Assembly (NCBI RefSeq): GCF_013204795.1
Contig: NZ_JABMKW010000017.1
Span: 496,001 to 560,000, forward strand
DNA: 64,000 bases
DNA from: Pedobacter panaciterrae
Lineage (GTDB): Bacteria > Bacteroidota > Bacteroidia > Sphingobacteriales > Sphingobacteriaceae
Direction of reading: 5' to 3'
Shown here: positions 54,597 through 63,913 of the stretch, piece after piece
Numbering within the stretch: the first letter of the stretch is position 1
How the letters are laid out: each line of letters begins with the position of its first letter
Made by a program: the position numbers and the translations under genes
The notes under the pieces: model-generated
Databases searched by the model: none
What the model was told of the DNA's origin: nothing
Seen by the model: only the letters and a program-made list of their open reading frames with translations

Positions 54597-54713
54597 TTAA
54601 CCTTGACGTTGCTTAAACTTAGGGTTTTTCTTGTTTATAACGTAAAGTTTACCTTTACGACGAATAACCTTGCAATCAGCACTACGTTTTTTAATTGATG
54701 ACCTAACTTTCAT
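54597..54713 (-). CDS. rpmJ: 50S ribosomal protein L36 (zinc-free form)
   Basis: A 38-residue frame, [20 protein letters not shown] to NPKFKQRQG, read on the minus strand. Only one cysteine remains of the three Cys and one His that bind zinc in the C+ form, so this is the zinc-independent type. It starts one base after the infA stop, in its conserved position between infA and rpsM. Confidence 0.93.
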   Translation of the reverse strand: MKVRSSIKKRSADCKVIRRKGKLYVINKKNPKFKQRQG

Positions 54714-54714
54714 T

Positions 54715-54933
54715 TTATTTATATCTATAAGTAATCCTGCCCTTTGATAAATCGTAAGGCGACATCTCTAATTTTACTTTATCTCCGGGTAAAATTTTGA
54801 TGTAGTGCATCCTCATTTTCCCCGAAATATGAGCTATTATCTCATGTCCATTCTCTAGTTCAACTCTGAACATGGCATTCGATAATGCTTCTTTTATTAC
54901 ACCGTCTTGTTCAATTGAGGCTTGTTTAGCCAT
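54715..54933 (-). CDS. infA: Translation initiation factor IF-1
   Basis: This 72-residue OB-fold protein has [20 protein letters not shown], the [17 protein letters not shown] loop and the C-terminal [15 protein letters not shown]. It binds the A site of the small subunit during initiation. Its place between map and rpmJ is conserved in bacteria. Confidence 0.97.
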   Translation of the reverse strand: MAKQASIEQDGVIKEALSNAMFRVELENGHEIIAHISGKMRMHYIKILPGDKVKLEMSPYDLSKGRITYRYK

Positions 54934-55004
54934 ATAATATTGATTTTTACTTAATTAGCTGCTATTAAACAGGGTTGCAAAATTAAATAAAAAATTTTAA
55001 TTAT

Positions 55005-55790
55005 TTACTTTTTTTCTATTAAAACTTCTTCAATTAAAGAAAAGGTTGATAAAACATCTGCTTTTCCTTTTTTTACAGCCACTGTATGTTCAAAATGTGC
55101 AGAAGGTCGATTGTCATTACTGGTTACTGTCCAGCCATCAGACCAAAACTTCACTCCGGCTGTGCCGGCATTTATCATTGGTTCTATTGCTATAACCATC
55201 CCTTCTTCCAGTTTAATCCCACTACCACGTTTACCGTAGTTAGGAACCTCTGGCTTTTCATGCAACTTAACTCCTACTCCATGCCCTACCAGCTCTCTTA
55301 CTACACCAAAACCATTCTTCTCTGCCAGGTCCTGAACAGCAAAACCAATATCTCCAATTCTGGAACCTACAACTGCCTTTTCTACAGCCAGTCGTAAACA
55401 TTCCTGAGTTACTTCTACCAACTTCTTCTTCTCGGCACTTACTTCTCCAATTGAAAATGTATATGCTGAATCACCAAAGTAGTTGTTTTTAATAACCCCG
55501 CAATCCACTGAGATAAGATCACCTTCCTGAATCACATAATCGCTCGGAAATCCATGAACAACTTGTTCATTAGGTGAAATACAAAGCGAATAAGGAAAGC
55601 CATTATAATTCAAAAAAGCAGGTATTGCGCCATGATCCTTAATAAAAGTCTCAGCCAGCTGATCTAACTTTTTGGTTGTAACACCTGGCTGAATAACTTT
55701 TGCTACTTCAGCTAGTGTCTTTGACACTAACAAAGAGCTTTCTCTTATTAATTCTATCTCCTCGAGGGATTTATAATAGATCTTAGACAT
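55005..55790 (-). CDS. map: Methionine aminopeptidase type I
   Basis: This 261-residue enzyme removes the N-terminal Met from nascent proteins. The metal-binding residues are in place: Asp in SVDCGVIKNNYFGDSAYTF (two Asp), His in ELVGHGVGVKLHE, Glu in AIEPMINAG and a late Glu in SAHFEHTVAV. The substrate-binding HGFPSDY is also seen. It sits in the spc operon after secY, 11 bases apart, as in many Bacteroidota. Confidence 0.96.
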   Translation of the reverse strand: MSKIYYKSLEEIELIRESSLLVSKTLAEVAKVIQPGVTTKKLDQLAETFIKDHGAIPAFLNYNGFPYSLCISPNEQVVHGFPSDYVIQEGDLISVDCGVIKNNYFGDSAYTFSIGEVSAEKKKLVEVTQECLRLAVEKAVVGSRIGDIGFAVQDLAEKNGFGVVRELVGHGVGVKLHEKPEVPNYGKRGSGIKLEEGMVIAIEPMINAGTAGVKFWSDGWTVTSNDNRPSAHFEHTVAVKKGKADVLSTFSLIEEVLIEKK

Positions 55791-55801
55791 TCTTTCTTCT
55801 A

Positions 55802-57136
55802 CTATATCACTGCATTGCTTCCGCTAGCAGCTGGAATTCCTGTTCTTCCAGTAACACGACCTGTCTTCATCAATCCATCATAATGACGCATTAACAAATA
55901 ACTTTCGATCTGTTGCAATGTATCCAAAACCACACCTACAAGAATTAGCAAAGAAGTACCGCCATAGAAATGAGCGAACTCAGATTTAATTCCAAACTTA
56001 ACAGCGATTGAAGGAAGAATAGCGATGATAGCTAAAAAGACAGCACCCGGAAAGGTAATCTTTGAGATCACATCGTCTATAAAAGATGAGGTAGACAATC
56101 CAGGTTTAATACCAGGAATGAACCCACCGTTCTTTTTCATATCATCCGACATCTGAGTAGGATTAACTGTAATAGCGGTATAGAAAAACGTAAATGCAAT
56201 AATTAAAAAAGCAAATGTTAAACTATATGCTAATGAAGTATAATCACTAAACTGAATTAGCCATGTATTTTGTAGTGAAGGAAAAAATTGCGTTAAAGTT
56301 GCCGGAATAAACATTAATGCCTGAGCGAAAATGATTGGCATTACACCTGCAGCATTCACCTTTAATGGTATGTACTGTCTTACACCACCAAATTGTCTGT
56401 TACCAACAATTCTTTTGGCATATTGAACTGGTACTTTACGTACACCCTGTACGATCATGATAGTGAACATAACTACTGCAAAAAGTGCAACTATCTCAAT
56501 CACCAAAGCGATAAGTCCACCATCACCTACAAATCTAGAGCTGATCTCTTGTTGTAAAGCGATAGGTAAACGAGCGATAATACCAACCATAATGATCAGT
56601 GAGATACCATTACCGATACCTTTATCAGTAATTTTCTCTCCTAACCACATTACAAATAATGTACCTGCGGCCAATACAAACGTAGCCAGAACAAAGAATA
56701 ATGTATGATTAATGATAATTGCCTCTGGCGGAACCTGAGTTTTTACATAACCAACTGCTTGTACAGCTGTAATAGCAACAGTTAGATAGCGTGTAATTTG
56801 ATTCAGTTTATTTCTTCCACTTTCACCTTCCTTTTGCATTTTCTGAAACGAAGGTACAGCAATACCTAATAGCTGAACTACAATTGATGCAGAAATATAA
56901 GGCATAACTCCCAAAGCAAGAATAGATACTCTGGAGAATGATCCCCCAGCGAACATATCCAAAAGGCCCAAAAGGCCAGACTTCTCATTATCGCCTAAAA
57001 GAGTCGCATCAACACCTGGCAAAACCACATGCGATACAAATCTATATACCAAAAGAATCATGAGCGTAAATACTATACGCTCTTTTAATTCTTGAATTTT
57101 CCAAATATTACTTAAAGTAGTAAACAGCTTCTTCAT
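55802..57136 (-). CDS. secY: Protein translocase subunit SecY
   Basis: This 444-residue protein has ten predicted helices, with plug and pore regions near LLDMFAGGSFSRVSILALGV and the conserved KITDKGIGNGISLIIM segment. The cytoplasmic loop reads RVPVQYAKR-like KVPVQYAKRIVG. It forms the channel for protein export with SecE and SecG. It is preceded by rplO with three bases between, its usual place. Confidence 0.97.
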   Translation of the reverse strand: MKKLFTTLSNIWKIQELKERIVFTLMILLVYRFVSHVVLPGVDATLLGDNEKSGLLGLLDMFAGGSFSRVSILALGVMPYISASIVVQLLGIAVPSFQKMQKEGESGRNKLNQITRYLTVAITAVQAVGYVKTQVPPEAIIINHTLFFVLATFVLAAGTLFVMWLGEKITDKGIGNGISLIIMVGIIARLPIALQQEISSRFVGDGGLIALVIEIVALFAVVMFTIMIVQGVRKVPVQYAKRIVGNRQFGGVRQYIPLKVNAAGVMPIIFAQALMFIPATLTQFFPSLQNTWLIQFSDYTSLAYSLTFAFLIIAFTFFYTAITVNPTQMSDDMKKNGGFIPGIKPGLSTSSFIDDVISKITFPGAVFLAIIAILPSIAVKFGIKSEFAHFYGGTSLLILVGVVLDTLQQIESYLLMRHYDGLMKTGRVTGRTGIPAASGSNAVI

Positions 57137-57139
57137 TAA

Positions 57140-57586
57140 TTACAATTTTTCGATTGAGCCTCCAACAGCCTCAATAGCTTTTTGTGCAGTAGCAGAAAAA
57201 GCATGTGCTTTAACTTCTAATTTAGATTTAACCTCACCACGACCTAATACTTTTACCAGATCATTTTTTGAAGCCAATCCGTGTTCTTGCAAGATAGCAA
57301 AATCAATGCTTGTTAAGTTAAACTTCTCAGCCAAACCTTGTAAAACATCTAAGTTTACACCTACATATTCAACACGGTTAATTGGTTTGAAACCTACCTT
57401 AGGCACACGACGTTGTAACGGCATTTGACCACCTTCAAATCCAATCTTAGTTGAATGTCCTGAACGTGATCCAGCACCTTTATGTCCACGTGTCGAAGTA
57501 CCACCACGACCAGAACCAGTACCACGACCTATCCTCTTACTATTTTTAGTAGAACCTGCTGCAGGTTTTAAATTACTTAAGTTCAT
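57140..57586 (-). CDS. rplO: 50S ribosomal protein L15
   Basis: This 148-residue protein has the glycine/arginine-rich N-terminus ([20 protein letters not shown]) and the C-terminal [20 protein letters not shown] of uL15. It follows rpmD across a 111-base spacer with two hairpins, the longest spacers in the cluster being here and before rpsN. Confidence 0.97.
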   Translation of the reverse strand: MNLSNLKPAAGSTKNSKRIGRGTGSGRGGTSTRGHKGAGSRSGHSTKIGFEGGQMPLQRRVPKVGFKPINRVEYVGVNLDVLQGLAEKFNLTSIDFAILQEHGLASKNDLVKVLGRGEVKSKLEVKAHAFSATAQKAIEAVGGSIEKL

Positions 57587-57650
57587 TTTTAAAACTTATT
57601 GTGTTGCCCTTCGCTTTCACTAATCAGGGACAACGGTTAAACAATATACA

Positions 57651-57691
57651 AAGGTTGCAAATGTAGTCATATAACTCACATCTGCAACCTT
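57651..57691 (-). repeat. Hairpin in the rpmD-rplO spacer
   Basis: AAGGTTGCA (57651-57659) pairs with TGCAACCTT (57683-57691), and after one mismatch ATGT pairs with ACAT, giving a 13-pair imperfect stem. It begins six bases after the rpmD stop on the minus strand. There is no strong U-run, so processing or leader regulation is more likely than termination. Confidence 0.5.
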
Positions 57692-57697
57692 AAATAA

Positions 57698-57877
57698 TTA
57701 TATACTCTCGATAGCTATTAAGTGATTAACTTTTCTTACCATTCCAATAATGGCAGCAGTTGCTTCTACTTCTACACTTTGGTTCATTTTAGTTAAACCT
57801 AAAGCTTGCATCGTTCTTTTTTGGCGTTCGCTTCTATCGATAATGCTTTTTACCTGGGTTATTTTGATCTTCGCCAT
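57698..57877 (-). CDS. rpmD: 50S ribosomal protein L30
   Basis: A 59-residue frame read on the minus strand, MAKIKITQVKSIIDRSERQK through ALGLTKMNQSVEVEATAAII and ending HLIAIESI. The IxxxxRQKRTMQALGL motif is the uL30 signature. It begins four bases after the rpsE stop and precedes rplO, as in the spc operon. Confidence 0.95.
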   Translation of the reverse strand: MAKIKITQVKSIIDRSERQKRTMQALGLTKMNQSVEVEATAAIIGMVRKVNHLIAIESI

Positions 57878-57881
57878 AATA

Positions 57882-58400
57882 TTATCCGTTAAAAACTTTA
57901 TTTAAATCTACACCACGTTGCTGAGCTACAGTATAAGCATCACGCATCTTAGTTAAAGCATCAACAGTTGCTTTTACCACGTTATGTGGATTAGATGAAC
58001 CTTTTGATTTGGCCAATACGTTATGTACTCCGGCACTCTCTAATACAGCACGCATTGCACCACCAGCAATTACTCCGGTACCTACTGCAGCTGGTTTGAT
58101 TAAAACAAAACCACCTGAGAATTTACCAATTTGCTCGTGAGGAACAGTACCATTTAACAAAGGAACTTTTACCAAGTTCTTTTTAGCATCATCGATGCCT
58201 TTTGCAATTGCTTCTGTTACCTCTTTAGCTTTACCCAATCCGTAACCTACGATTCCGTTTTCATCTCCAACAACTACGATTGCTGAGAAGCTGAAAGTAC
58301 GACCACCTTTGGTTACTTTGGCTACACGCTGTATGCTAACTAAACGATCTTTCAATTCGATTTCGCTAGTCTTAACTCTTTTTATATTGATAGTTGACAT
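57882..58400 (-). CDS. rpsE: 30S ribosomal protein S5
   Basis: This 172-residue protein has the N-terminal double-stranded-RNA-binding-like domain ([30 protein letters not shown]) and the C-terminal domain with [20 protein letters not shown]. uS5 helps decoding fidelity and forms part of the mRNA entry channel. It is 18 bases downstream of rplR. Confidence 0.97.
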   Translation of the reverse strand: MSTINIKRVKTSEIELKDRLVSIQRVAKVTKGGRTFSFSAIVVVGDENGIVGYGLGKAKEVTEAIAKGIDDAKKNLVKVPLLNGTVPHEQIGKFSGGFVLIKPAAVGTGVIAGGAMRAVLESAGVHNVLAKSKGSSNPHNVVKATVDALTKMRDAYTVAQQRGVDLNKVFNG

Positions 58401-58418
58401 TCTTATCCTATTTTCAGA

Positions 58419-58772
58419 TTAAAATACTAAACCAGCTTCGCGAGCACCTTCTGCCAACGATTTTATACGTCCATGGTATAAGTAGCCGTTTCTATCGAAA
58501 ACAACTTCTTTAACACCAGCTGCGATTGCTTTCTCTGCAACTAATTTACCTACAGCTACAGATTGCTCCGATTTGTTTCCAGTACCTGAAAAATCTTTAG
58601 ATAAAGATGAAGCTGATACAATTGTACTACCGGTTACGTCGTTAATGATTTGAGCATAAATTCCTTTATTGCTTCTATAAACCGATAAACGTGGACGGCT
58701 TTCAGAACCTGTTAATCTTTTTCTGATTCCTTTTTTTATACGATCTCTACGAGATAATTTTTTCCCTGCCAT
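58419..58772 (-). CDS. rplR: 50S ribosomal protein L18
   Basis: This 117-residue protein has a basic N-terminus ([18 protein letters not shown]), [20 protein letters not shown] and the C-terminal [20 protein letters not shown], all uL18. It binds 5S rRNA with L5. It lies five bases after rplF. Confidence 0.97.
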   Translation of the reverse strand: MAGKKLSRRDRIKKGIRKRLTGSESRPRLSVYRSNKGIYAQIINDVTGSTIVSASSLSKDFSGTGNKSEQSVAVGKLVAEKAIAAGVKEVVFDRNGYLYHGRIKSLAEGAREAGLVF

Positions 58773-58777
58773 GATGA

Positions 58778-59335
58778 TTATTTTTTAGAAGCTGATTTAC
58801 CTGCTTTTCTTCTTAACACTTCTCCTACAAACTTGATACCTTTACCTTTGTATGGCTCTGGTGCACGTAACGAACGGATTTTCGCTGCTACTTGTCCTAT
58901 CAGTTGTTTATCAATACTTTCCAAAATAATTTTTGGAGTCTGACCTTTTTCTGAAGTTGTCGTTACCTTAATTTCTTCCGGCAATTGGAATACATAGTGG
59001 TGAGAATAACCTAAAACAAGATCCAAAGTATTTCCTTGGTTAGTAGCACGGTAACCCACACCTACTAATTCTTGTTGAATTTTATAACCTTCTGTTACAC
59101 CAACAACCATATTGTTTAACAAAGAACGATACAAACCGTGTAACGCTTTGTGTCTTTTTTGTTCTGAGGGACGTTGTACAGTTAATACACCATCTTCCTG
59201 ACTTACTGTGATATCTGAATCTACTGCTTGAGTTAATTCACCTTTAGGGCCTTTAACAGATACTACGTTATCTTTAGATACAGTAATTGTAACACCTGAA
59301 GGGATACTAATTGGGGCTTTTCCTATTCTTGACAT
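58778..59335 (-). CDS. rplF: 50S ribosomal protein L6
   Basis: This 185-residue protein has the two homologous uL6 domains: [20 protein letters not shown] at the start and the late [20 protein letters not shown] with the rRNA-contact motif. It lies near the GTPase centre. Its start is preceded by a full AGGAGG at 59344-59349, eight bases from the ATG, which is rare in this window. Confidence 0.97.
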   Translation of the reverse strand: MSRIGKAPISIPSGVTITVSKDNVVSVKGPKGELTQAVDSDITVSQEDGVLTVQRPSEQKRHKALHGLYRSLLNNMVVGVTEGYKIQQELVGVGYRATNQGNTLDLVLGYSHHYVFQLPEEIKVTTTSEKGQTPKIILESIDKQLIGQVAAKIRSLRAPEPYKGKGIKFVGEVLRRKAGKSASKK

Positions 59336-59343
59336 TTTGCTAT

Positions 59344-59349
59344 CCTCCT
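59344..59349 (-). promoter_or_regulatory. Strong Shine-Dalgarno sequence of rplF
   Basis: Read on the minus strand, AGGAGG stands eight bases before the rplF ATG, in the non-coding gap after rpsH. Most starts here have no such site, in keeping with the reduced use of Shine-Dalgarno pairing in Bacteroidota. Confidence 0.65.
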
Positions 59350-59353
59350 TTAA

Positions 59354-59752
59354 TTAATAAACGTGACACAAAACTTCGCCACCAATGTTTAGTTTAGCAG
59401 CTTCTTTATCAGTCATAACACCCTTAGATGTAGATAAGATCGCGATACCTAAACCGTTTAATACTCTTGGCATATTCTCTACGCCAGCATATTGCCTTAA
59501 ACCTGGTTTACTGATACGTACTAATGTACGGATTGCAGGTATTTTCGTAATAGCGTTATATTTTAAAGCTATCTTGATTGTACCTTGAGCAGTAGTATCC
59601 TCAAATTTGTAATTGGCAATGTAACCTTTATCAAAAAGTACTTTAGTAATTTCCTTTTTAAGGTTTGATGCAGGAATCTCTACAATTCTGTGATTTGCCT
59701 TGATGGCATTTCTTACCCTTGTAAGATAATCTGCTATTGGATCTGTATTCAT
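59354..59752 (-). CDS. rpsH: 30S ribosomal protein S8
   Basis: This 132-residue protein begins MNTDPIADYLTRVRNAIKAN and ends GVMTDKEAAKLNIGGEVLCH with VY, typical of uS8. It binds helix 21 of 16S rRNA and in other bacteria represses the spc operon. It follows rpsN after a 112-base spacer. Confidence 0.97.
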   Translation of the reverse strand: MNTDPIADYLTRVRNAIKANHRIVEIPASNLKKEITKVLFDKGYIANYKFEDTTAQGTIKIALKYNAITKIPAIRTLVRISKPGLRQYAGVENMPRVLNGLGIAILSTSKGVMTDKEAAKLNIGGEVLCHVY

Positions 59753-59864
59753 TTTTTATATAGTTGTGATAGTGGTTTCCTTCCTGACCTATTCGGGACG
59801 ACCTGCCATCGGTTAATATTTATTTTCTACTCAAGGAAAAAACCTTAAGTACAAAGAAGCTGTG

Positions 59865-60134
59865 TTACCAGCTTGCTTTTCTAACTCCAGGTATTTTACC
59901 TGCTAAAGCCATATCGCGGAAAAGTACCCTTGATATACCGAAAGTACGCATATAACCACGAGGACGTCCAGTCAATTTACAACGATTGTGTAAACGTACA
60001 GCAGATGAGTTTTTTGGTAACTTATCTAATCCTTCATAATCACCAGCAGCTTTAAGTTCAGCACGTTTGTCTGCATACTTAGCTACTAATTTCTGGCGCT
60101 TAACTTCGCGAGCTTTTACTCCTTCTTTTGCCAT
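59865..60134 (-). CDS. rpsN: 30S ribosomal protein S14 (zinc-free form)
   Basis: This 89-residue protein is the longer, zinc-independent uS14: it lacks the two CxxC motifs and ends [27 protein letters not shown]. It has the typical [15 protein letters not shown] segment. Its ATG overlaps the rplE stop by one base (TAATG). Confidence 0.96.
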   Translation of the reverse strand: MAKEGVKAREVKRQKLVAKYADKRAELKAAGDYEGLDKLPKNSSAVRLHNRCKLTGRPRGYMRTFGISRVLFRDMALAGKIPGVRKASW

Positions 60135-60700
60135 TATAGATTTGTATTTTGATTTTTAAACGGTAATCCAAATTGTTTTAAAAGTTCCAATGCTTCAACA
60201 TCAGTAGTAGCAGTAGTTACAAAAGTAATGTCCATACCTAAAATCTTGCTGATTTTGTCGATGTTGATCTCTGGGAATATGATTTGTTCGGTAATACCTA
60301 AAGTATAGTTACCTTTTCCATCAAAACCTTTATCATTGATACCTTTGAAATCACGGATACGTGGCAAAGCTACGGAAATTAAACGATCTAAAAACTCATA
60401 CATGTTATTATCACGCAAAGTAACACGTACACCTACTGGCATACCTTTACGCAACTTAAAGTTTGAGATATCTTTTTTAGATTTTGCTCCAACTGCTTGC
60501 TGACCAGAGATAGTAGTCATCTCCAAAATAGAGCTGTCCATTATTTTCTTATCAGTTACAGAGAAACGCCCAACACCTTGGTTAATAGCGATTTTCTCTA
60601 ACTTAGGAACTTGCATAACGCTTTTATAATTGAACTTATCTTTAAGTGCAGTTACAATTTCCTCTTTATATTTACTTTTTAATCTTGGTATGTAAGCCAT
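60134..60700 (-). CDS. rplE: 50S ribosomal protein L5
   Basis: This 188-residue protein starts [20 protein letters not shown] and shows [20 protein letters not shown] and [20 protein letters not shown], as in uL5. It links 5S rRNA to the P-site tRNA. It overlaps by one base with the genes on both sides. Confidence 0.97.
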   Translation of the reverse strand: MAYIPRLKSKYKEEIVTALKDKFNYKSVMQVPKLEKIAINQGVGRFSVTDKKIMDSSILEMTTISGQQAVGAKSKKDISNFKLRKGMPVGVRVTLRDNNMYEFLDRLISVALPRIRDFKGINDKGFDGKGNYTLGITEQIIFPEINIDKISKILGMDITFVTTATTDVEALELLKQFGLPFKNQNTNL

Positions 60701-61038
60701 TATTTGATCTCCTCTCCTGATTTTTTACTAACCCTAACTAATTTCCCATCAGCATTAAGCTTTCTGCCAACGCGTGTTATATCACCTGATTTAGGATCTA
60801 TTAACGCAACGTTAGAAATATGAAGAGCAGCTTCTTTTTTAATGATACCACCATTTGGGGTAGCAGCATTTGGTTTTGTATGTTTTGATACAAGGTTAAC
60901 ACCTTCTACAAGGATTCTGCTTTTAGTAATTAATACTGAAAGAACTTTACCTTGTTGGCCTTTTGAATCGCCAGCTATAACCTTTACTAAATCTCCTTTA
61001 CGGATTTTTACTTTTGGTGTAGTTACTTTATTTTTCAT
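60700..61038 (-). CDS. rplX: 50S ribosomal protein L24
   Basis: This 112-residue protein has the KOW motif [20 protein letters not shown] and [20 protein letters not shown], as in uL24. It begins assembly of the large subunit. GGAGGT (plus coordinates 61047-61052) lies eight bases before the ATG but inside the last codons of rplN, so it may be coincidental. Confidence 0.96.
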   Translation of the reverse strand: MKNKVTTPKVKIRKGDLVKVIAGDSKGQQGKVLSVLITKSRILVEGVNLVSKHTKPNAATPNGGIIKKEAALHISNVALIDPKSGDITRVGRKLNADGKLVRVSKKSGEEIK

Positions 61039-61039
61039 T

Positions 61040-61408
61040 TTATAATACCTCCGGTGCTAATGATACAATTTTCATGAATTGTTTTTCACGCAGTTCTCTT
61101 GCTACCGGGCCAAAAATACGTGTACCACGCGGCTCATCTTGTGCATTTAATAATACTGCTGCATTGTCGTCGAAACGGATGTAAGAACCATCTTTACGTC
61201 TGATCTCTTTCTTTGTTCTTACAACAACTGCTTTAGAAACGGTTCCTTTCTTGATGTTTCCAGAAGGCAATGCACTTTTAACGGTAACAACGATTTTGTC
61301 ACCAATAGAAGCATATCTTTTTCCAGTACCACCAAGGACACGGATAACCAATACTTCTTTTGCGCCGCTATTGTCGGCTACGTTTAATCTTGATTCCTGT
61401 TGTACCAT
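61040..61408 (-). CDS. rplN: 50S ribosomal protein L14
   Basis: This 122-residue protein begins [20 protein letters not shown] and shows [20 protein letters not shown] and the C-terminal [20 protein letters not shown], all uL14. It forms part of the inter-subunit bridge. One base separates it from both rpsQ and rplX. Confidence 0.97.
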   Translation of the reverse strand: MVQQESRLNVADNSGAKEVLVIRVLGGTGKRYASIGDKIVVTVKSALPSGNIKKGTVSKAVVVRTKKEIRRKDGSYIRFDDNAAVLLNAQDEPRGTRIFGPVARELREKQFMKIVSLAPEVL

Positions 61409-61409
61409 G

Positions 61410-61664
61410 TTATTTAGCCCTTTCTAAAATTTCCACTAATCTCCAGTTCTTGTTTTTACTCAGCGGACGAGTCTCCATGATCAGTACTGTATCACCAATA
61501 CCGCAATCGTTTTTCTCGTCATGAGCCATAAATTTGGTAGTTTTCTTAACAAACTTACCATAGATCGGGTGTTTCACTTTACGTTCTACCGCTACAACAA
61601 TAGATTTATCCATCTTGTTGCTTACCACTAACCCGGTTCTTGTTTTTCTTAATTGTCTTTCCAT
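61410..61664 (-). CDS. rpsQ: 30S ribosomal protein S17
   Basis: This 84-residue OB-fold protein starts [20 protein letters not shown] at the ATG at 61664; a longer frame overlapping rpmC is rejected because those nine residues are not part of the family. [20 protein letters not shown] and [20 protein letters not shown] are standard for uS17. Confidence 0.96.
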   Translation of the reverse strand: MERQLRKTRTGLVVSNKMDKSIVVAVERKVKHPIYGKFVKKTTKFMAHDEKNDCGIGDTVLIMETRPLSKNKNWRLVEILERAK

Positions 61665-61677
61665 TTCGACTCTAAAG

Positions 61678-61887
61678 TTATTTAGTTTCACTAGCTGACT
61701 GAGCTTTACGCTTAGTCACTTCAGTATTTAATCGGGCGATATCTCTTCTTACCTTTTTAATGCGGGTAGGATTCTCTATAGCCGAAATTGTATGCGCAAA
61801 TTTTAACTTTACTAAGTTTTCTTTTTCTTCTGCAATCCTGACTACTAGTTCTTCTTGTGAAAGCCCTGTGATTTCTGAGTTCTTCAT
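61678..61887 (-). CDS. rpmC: 50S ribosomal protein L29
   Basis: This 69-residue helical-hairpin protein has [40 protein letters not shown] and DIARLNTEV, as in uL29, near the peptide exit. It is followed by rpsQ after 13 bases and preceded by a 74-base spacer with nested inverted repeats. Confidence 0.96.
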   Translation of the reverse strand: MKNSEITGLSQEELVVRIAEEKENLVKLKFAHTISAIENPTRIKKVRRDIARLNTEVTKRKAQSASETK

Positions 61888-61902
61888 TTTATTAATTTTT
61901 AT

Positions 61903-61956
61903 GTTGTGGGCCTAGCGGTTGTAATAACAAGTTACTTACAACATTCAACCCATAAC
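61903..61956 (-). repeat. Nested inverted repeats in the rplP-rpmC spacer
   Basis: An outer pair, GTTGTGGG (61903-61910) and CCCATAAC (61949-61956), complementary at seven of eight positions, encloses a perfect inner pair, GTTGTAA (61918-61924) and TTACAAC (61936-61942). It lies directly before the rpmC start and could fold as a long leader stem. Confidence 0.45.
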
Positions 61957-61961
61957 TTTTC

Positions 61962-62384
61962 TTATGCCTCTACGTAATCTCTACGTACTACAAATTTTGT
62001 TTGGATCGGTAATTTTTGAGCTGCCAATCTCATAGCTTCTTTAGCAATTTCTAAAGGAACTCCTTCGGCTTCAAAAATAATACGTCCTGGTCTAACTACG
62101 GCTACCCAGTATTCCGGAGCACCCTTACCTTTACCCATACGTACTTCGGCTGGTTTCTTAGTTACCGGTTTGTCCGGGAATATTCTAATCCAAACCTGAC
62201 CTTCACGTTTCATGAAACGAGTCACGGCAATACGGGCTGCCTCTATCTGACGACTGGTAATCCATGTCGACTCTAAAGATTTAATCCCGAAAGATCCGAA
62301 TGACAATTCAGCACCACGAGTTGCTAAACCTTTCATTCTGCCCTTTTGCATCTTTCTGAACTTCGTTCTTTTTGGCTGTAACAT
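61962..62384 (-). CDS. rplP: 50S ribosomal protein L16
   Basis: This 140-residue protein has [40 protein letters not shown] and [20 protein letters not shown], the uL16 pattern. It helps form the A-site tRNA corridor. It is 38 bases after rpsC. Confidence 0.97.
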   Translation of the reverse strand: MLQPKRTKFRKMQKGRMKGLATRGAELSFGSFGIKSLESTWITSRQIEAARIAVTRFMKREGQVWIRIFPDKPVTKKPAEVRMGKGKGAPEYWVAVVRPGRIIFEAEGVPLEIAKEAMRLAAQKLPIQTKFVVRRDYVEA

Positions 62385-62422
62385 TTTATCTTAATATTAT
62401 CGTTAAACGATCTGTTAACTAA

Positions 62423-63271
62423 TTATTTACGAGGACCTCTATTCTGAGTATTTCCGCCTCTATTATCTCTTCCTGCACCAGGACCGCCTTGACCAGGACC
62501 TCTTCCGCCACGACCTTTGTCGTTTCTTCTGTCGCCACCGCCACGGTTATCTCTGTCTCTACCACCACCTGCAAAAGCACCTTCTGGTCTTCCACCTTTG
62601 CCTGGAGCATTGCTCGTAGCACCGATGTTTGGAGAAAGATCACGTTTACCGTAAACTTCACCTTTACAGATCCATACTTTAACACCTATTTTACCATAAG
62701 TAGTTAAAGCTTCTGCTAATGCATAATCAATGTCTGCACGGAAAGTATGCAAAGGAATTCTTCCTTCTTTATACTGTTCGCTACGAGCCATCTCAGCACC
62801 ACCTAAACGACCAGAGGTCATAATTTTGATACCTTCAGCACCCATACGCATTGTTGATGCGATAGTAGACTTCATTGCTCTACGGAATGAAATCCTTGCT
62901 TCTAATTGTTTTGCAACACCTTCTGCTACTAATTGTGCATCAAGCTCAGGACGTTTAATTTCAAAGATGTTGATCTGAATTTCCTTCTTAGTCAATTTTT
63001 TCAACTCTTCTTTGATCTTGTCAACTTCCTGTCCTGCTTTACCGATCACAATCCCCGGACGAGCTGTATGAATAGTAACAGTGATACGTTTCAACGTACG
63101 CTCTATTACCACTTTAGCTACACCGCCTTTTGCGATACGTGCAGAAAGGTATTTTCTTATTTTTTCGTCCTCAACTAATTTATCAGCATAGTTGTTGCCA
63201 CCGAACCAGTTAGAATCCCAACCTTTGATGATTCCTAACCTGTTACCTATTGGATGTGCTTTTTGTCCCAT
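62423..63271 (-). CDS. rpsC: 30S ribosomal protein S3 with Gly/Arg-rich C-terminal extension
   Basis: The first 220 residues are ordinary uS3: [20 protein letters not shown], the KH domain with [20 protein letters not shown], and [20 protein letters not shown]. The rest, about 60 residues, is low-complexity Gly/Arg/Asp/Asn ([20 protein letters not shown]), like RGG RNA-binding tails. The usual length is about 210-235. uS3 borders the mRNA entry; the tail could contact incoming mRNA. Confidence 0.97.
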   Translation of the reverse strand: MGQKAHPIGNRLGIIKGWDSNWFGGNNYADKLVEDEKIRKYLSARIAKGGVAKVVIERTLKRITVTIHTARPGIVIGKAGQEVDKIKEELKKLTKKEIQINIFEIKRPELDAQLVAEGVAKQLEARISFRRAMKSTIASTMRMGAEGIKIMTSGRLGGAEMARSEQYKEGRIPLHTFRADIDYALAEALTTYGKIGVKVWICKGEVYGKRDLSPNIGATSNAPGKGGRPEGAFAGGGRDRDNRGGGDRRNDKGRGGRGPGQGGPGAGRDNRGGNTQNRGPRK

Positions 63272-63276
63272 TTCTG

Positions 63277-63639
63277 TTAATTAGTTTGAGTTTCAACGTT
63301 TTTACTATCTACTATCAAAGTTACGTGGTTTGAACGTTTACGTATTCTGTAACCGCGTCCTTGAGGTGCTGGTCTTAATCTTTTTAACTGACGACCACCG
63401 CCTACCATTATCGTTTTCACGTATAATTGGTTTTCTTCAGGGCGAGAACCTTCATTTTTAGTTTCCCAGTTTTTGATAGCCGATAATAATAGTTTCTCAA
63501 CTCTTATTGCTGCTTCTTTATTGGTAAACTTTAAAATATGTAAAGCTTTCTCAACACGCTCACCTCTGATAAGATCTACAACCAAACGCATTTTACGTGG
63601 TGAGGTTGGACAATTGTTTAATTTCGCTACTGCTTCCAT
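63277..63639 (-). CDS. rplV: 50S ribosomal protein L22
   Basis: This 120-residue protein has [20 protein letters not shown] and the loop and C-terminus [31 protein letters not shown], the uL22 pattern that reaches into the peptide exit tunnel. It is five bases before rpsC and seven bases after rpsS. Confidence 0.97.
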   Translation of the reverse strand: MEAVAKLNNCPTSPRKMRLVVDLIRGERVEKALHILKFTNKEAAIRVEKLLLSAIKNWETKNEGSRPEENQLYVKTIMVGGGRQLKRLRPAPQGRGYRIRKRSNHVTLIVDSKNVETQTN

Positions 63640-63646
63640 CTCTTAA

Positions 63647-63913
63647 TTATTTTTTCTTTTCAGAGTGACCCCTAAATGTTCTGGTTGGAGCAAACTCTCC
63701 CAGCTTATGACCAACCATGTTTTCTGTTACGTATACCGGTATAAATTTATTACCGTTGTGTACTGCAAATGTATGACCCACAAAATCTGGTGAAATCATT
63801 GATCTGCGTGACCAAGTTTTAATTACAGACTTCTTGCCTGAATCATTCATAGATACTACTTTCTTCTCTACGTTATGGTCAATATAAGGTCCTTTTTTTA
63901 TCGAACGAGCCAT
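63647..63913 (-). CDS. rpsS: 30S ribosomal protein S19
   Basis: This 88-residue protein starts [20 protein letters not shown] and shows [20 protein letters not shown] and [20 protein letters not shown], all uS19. Its ATG shares a base with the rplB stop codon (TAATG), indicating translational coupling. Confidence 0.97.
   Translation of the reverse strand: MARSIKKGPYIDHNVEKKVVSMNDSGKKSVIKTWSRRSMISPDFVGHTFAVHNGNKFIPVYVTENMVGHKLGEFAPTRTFRGHSEKKK

Noticed and set aside
62419..62685. An 88-residue Val/Glu-rich frame over the end of rpsC
   Set aside because: It is a shifted reading of the low-complexity S3 tail, with no independent start signal.
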